Shown here: positions 61,986 through 64,000 of the stretch, piece after piece | Position numbering within the stretch: the first letter of the stretch is position 1 | How the letters are laid out: every line of letters starts with the position of its first letter | From: Polydactylus sextarius | Taxonomy: Eukaryota > Chordata > Actinopteri > Polynemidae | Assembly (NCBI GenBank): GCA_016801845.1 | Contig: CM028908.1 | Coordinates: 26,093,047-26,157,046 of the forward strand | DNA length: 64,000 nt | Direction of reading: 5' to 3' | Program-made: the position numbers and the translations under genes | The notes under the pieces: model-generated | Seen by the model: only the letters and a program-made list of their open reading frames with translations | What the model was told of the DNA's origin: nothing | The model's database searches: none

Positions 61986-63440
61986 TTCGATGCAAAAAAG
62001 AGAAATGTCCATGCCTTTTTAAACTTGTAGTTTTTTGTATTTACATATTGTTGTAACCCTAATATGTATGTATGTATGTATATACATATATATAAATGCA
62101 GTTCATTTACCATTAAACTTTGGATCACACATTTATTGGCCGGTAACCGGAACTGTCCAGTTTTCATGTTACTGGCCATGATTGATGATCGTCTGGCACC
62201 TCATGATCAATATCTTGCAACATCAGCAGCACAAGGAAACAAGTTTGAAATACGCAACACTTGTAAAACCAAAGTTGAGGAACGACACCAAAAACTTTAG
62301 GTACTACCAATGTGATTAGAGTTCGGTAAATTTAGAAAAATATTCGCTTAATCTAAACTCCCGAAATGTTACAAAAACACGAATAACAGATTAATTAATG
62401 TGATCATCTGTCTAACGGAGCTAAGGTTTAACTGTGAGCTACAACCATGTTTTCATTCAAACCAGCTTCAGCTCTGTCTTGTAGCAGTTACATTGTGACG
62501 AGCGCTAAGGGACCGTCTACAAAGTTCAACACCAAAGAGAGAAATTCCACCAAAATATATAATAACTGTATTCTTATTTACAGTAGTGTCACTAAATTCA
62601 CTTCACACGTGAGTGGTCTCATGTTGTATAAACTTCAACATCTGAACTGGAAAATAATTTTGGTATTTTCAGTTTATATTGGATGTAAAAAGAAGAAAAT
62701 GGTTGTTTTATAACACTGCACTTTTCCTGAACACAAACAATGTTTTTTGTTTGTTTTAAAACCTTCGTTTGAGACGTTCAAGTTTTCCTTTGTGGAAAAT
62801 CTAATTATAAAATGTCAAATTAAATCAAAGAAAAGATAATAAGAGAATACATCTTTGTGTGAGCTGTGAAGTAGTTAGAAAAAAATGAAATCGGAAATCG
62901 GACTCGGCCCAGAAAATTGTAATTGGTACATCTCTAAAATAAATGTTTGTGCCAGATTGAAATCAATTCATTGGAGGAGCTGCAGAGATATTAAATTCAC
63001 TAGGCCAAAACATGCTGGGAAGCTACCAAATCTTAATCTGTTCATCTTCTGCGCGAAGTGAAAGTTTGTGTCAAAGTTTTAAATATCTCCAACTGCAGCT
63101 GTCGAACAGACAAAAGCTTGAACCAAACAAAATCTTATCACTGTGGATGATTTAGTCCCGTTTAGAAAATGTCAGCGTTGCATCTGTTAACAAAACACCT
63201 GTTGAACACGAACAACGTTGTCCTGGTGTTGTGAGCGTGTTGCCATGTCTATTAAAACCACTGTTGTGTTTAACTACAGCTTCACACAGTGGTATAGTTT
63301 GGCTTCAGTTCCTGCTCTGTTTTCTGTCTGTAAATTGGGCATAATAAGGCATTCTGGGAAATGTAGGAAATCCTAGCAGACGCCTGAAGTACATAAGGTA
63401 CAACGATCACAAAAAAAGCGAAGAAGACACAACAGATGAC
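61986..63440. other. Intergenic; no gene seen
   Basis: Short TATG/TATA tracts occur near 62065-62095. A ZNF143/THAP11-like sequence in reverse orientation (GCATTCTGGGAAATGTAGGA, 63349-63368) lies near the right end. Confidence 0.45.
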
Positions 63441-63679
63441 GCAGGTGAAAAGAGAAACGAGGGAGGATTTTTATTAAAGGCCAAGTAGTTACAGTGGTAA
63501 AAAACCTACCAGGAAGAACACTTCACATGAGGGTCTGGTTCACATTTATCTGTCCATCCTCTGCATAATTTGACCTTTCCCATCCCCCCCAACCCACAGC
63601 AGCTCTGGTCCCGCCTCCAGTACAAACCTCCTAGTATGTCTTCATCATCAACAGCAGGGCAAGGTACTTACACTTAAGC

Positions 63680-64000
63680 AGAGATAAAAGAAGAAGCGAA
63701 GGAGAGCGGGATTAAAGCGGGGTTTGGAGAAAAGAGGAAAAACTTGATTACAGAGGGACAGAAACGCAAGCGAGGGAGGTAAGACGGCAGGACAGGGGAA
63801 AGAAGTGAGACAAGGCAACAACAACATCAACAACAACAGCAAAAATTAGATTCTTTAAAAAAAAAAAAAAAAAAGTCAGAGGTGAAGTGTGGAAGAAGGG
63901 AGGGAGGAGAGGAAAGGAGAGTGGTGACTTGTGGACCAAAAGAGGCAGAGAAATAAATACATGTAGCGAGAAAGAAAAAAAAAAAAAAAAGTGTGGGGAA
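63680..64000. other. Purine-rich tract at window end
   Basis: The plus strand is strongly G+A-rich with several poly(A) runs (63857-63874, 63976-63990). On the minus strand an AATAAA-type signal lies near 63470, so this might be the 3'UTR of a minus-strand gene starting beyond the window. No coding exon confirms it. Confidence 0.25.

Noticed and set aside
63600..63665. Plus-strand exon beginning after CCCACAG with a GTACTT donor
   Set aside because: The frame is open for only about 20 codons, the protein is not recognised, and the surroundings are low-complexity purine-rich DNA.

Overview
The window is eukaryotic nuclear DNA, almost certainly from a ray-finned (teleost) fish. Its genes have spliced GT-AG introns and encode vertebrate proteins. 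The rest is dense in dinucleotide and tetranucleotide microsatellites, short DNA-transposon fragments, tRNA-derived SINE pieces and LINE pieces that I recognise as typical teleost repeats. No prokaryotic features, CRISPR arrays or operons are present. I can assemble two complete protein-coding genes, both on the + strand in the first 21 kb. The remaining ~43 kb has no gene I can support and is a patchwork of repeats.

Region 1 (1-7430): chmp4b, an ESCRT-III subunit, with five coding exons (273-456, 4236-4413, 4966-5080, 5331-5451, 5718-5782; 220 aa). A cluster of bZIP-type sites lies upstream and a long 3'UTR probably follows. Its introns hold two related 10-20 bp minisatellites, and one intron consists largely of a palindromic transposon-like repeat. 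Region 2 (7430-11400): intergenic, containing a long inverted duplication (about 7550-7880 against 9411-9815) and a ~540 bp foldback element (9667-10205). Region 3 (11400-20930): ahcy, S-adenosylhomocysteine hydrolase, with eleven coding exons from 11643 to 19930 (433 aa) and a CCAAT/GC-box promoter. Introns 2 and 4 each carry a near-identical ~135 nt unit that folds as a two-hairpin H/ACA snoRNA, in the host-gene orientation and with H and ACA boxes at the expected spacing. This is the most interesting non-annotated signal I found.

Region 4 (20930-64000): no confident gene. It holds a 629 bp hAT-type element with a perfect 8 bp target-site duplication (34639-35267); a larger hAT-like element (26493-27406); three more copies of the palindromic family also seen in chmp4b intron 2, one interrupted by a 365 bp poly(A) retro-insertion with its own target-site duplication; a truncated minus-strand LINE reverse transcriptase (54070-54996); SINE fragments; and two tandem segmental duplications. 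One of these duplications carries a pair of 85 nt exon-like segments that differ only at synonymous sites of their single open frame.

The two genes are not functionally coupled as far as the sequence shows. CHMP4B polymerises in membrane scission; AHCY clears S-adenosylhomocysteine to keep methylation running. As I recall, both are also near each other on human chromosome 20q11, so their adjacency here is probably conserved synteny. All calls come from reading the sequence; no searches were run.
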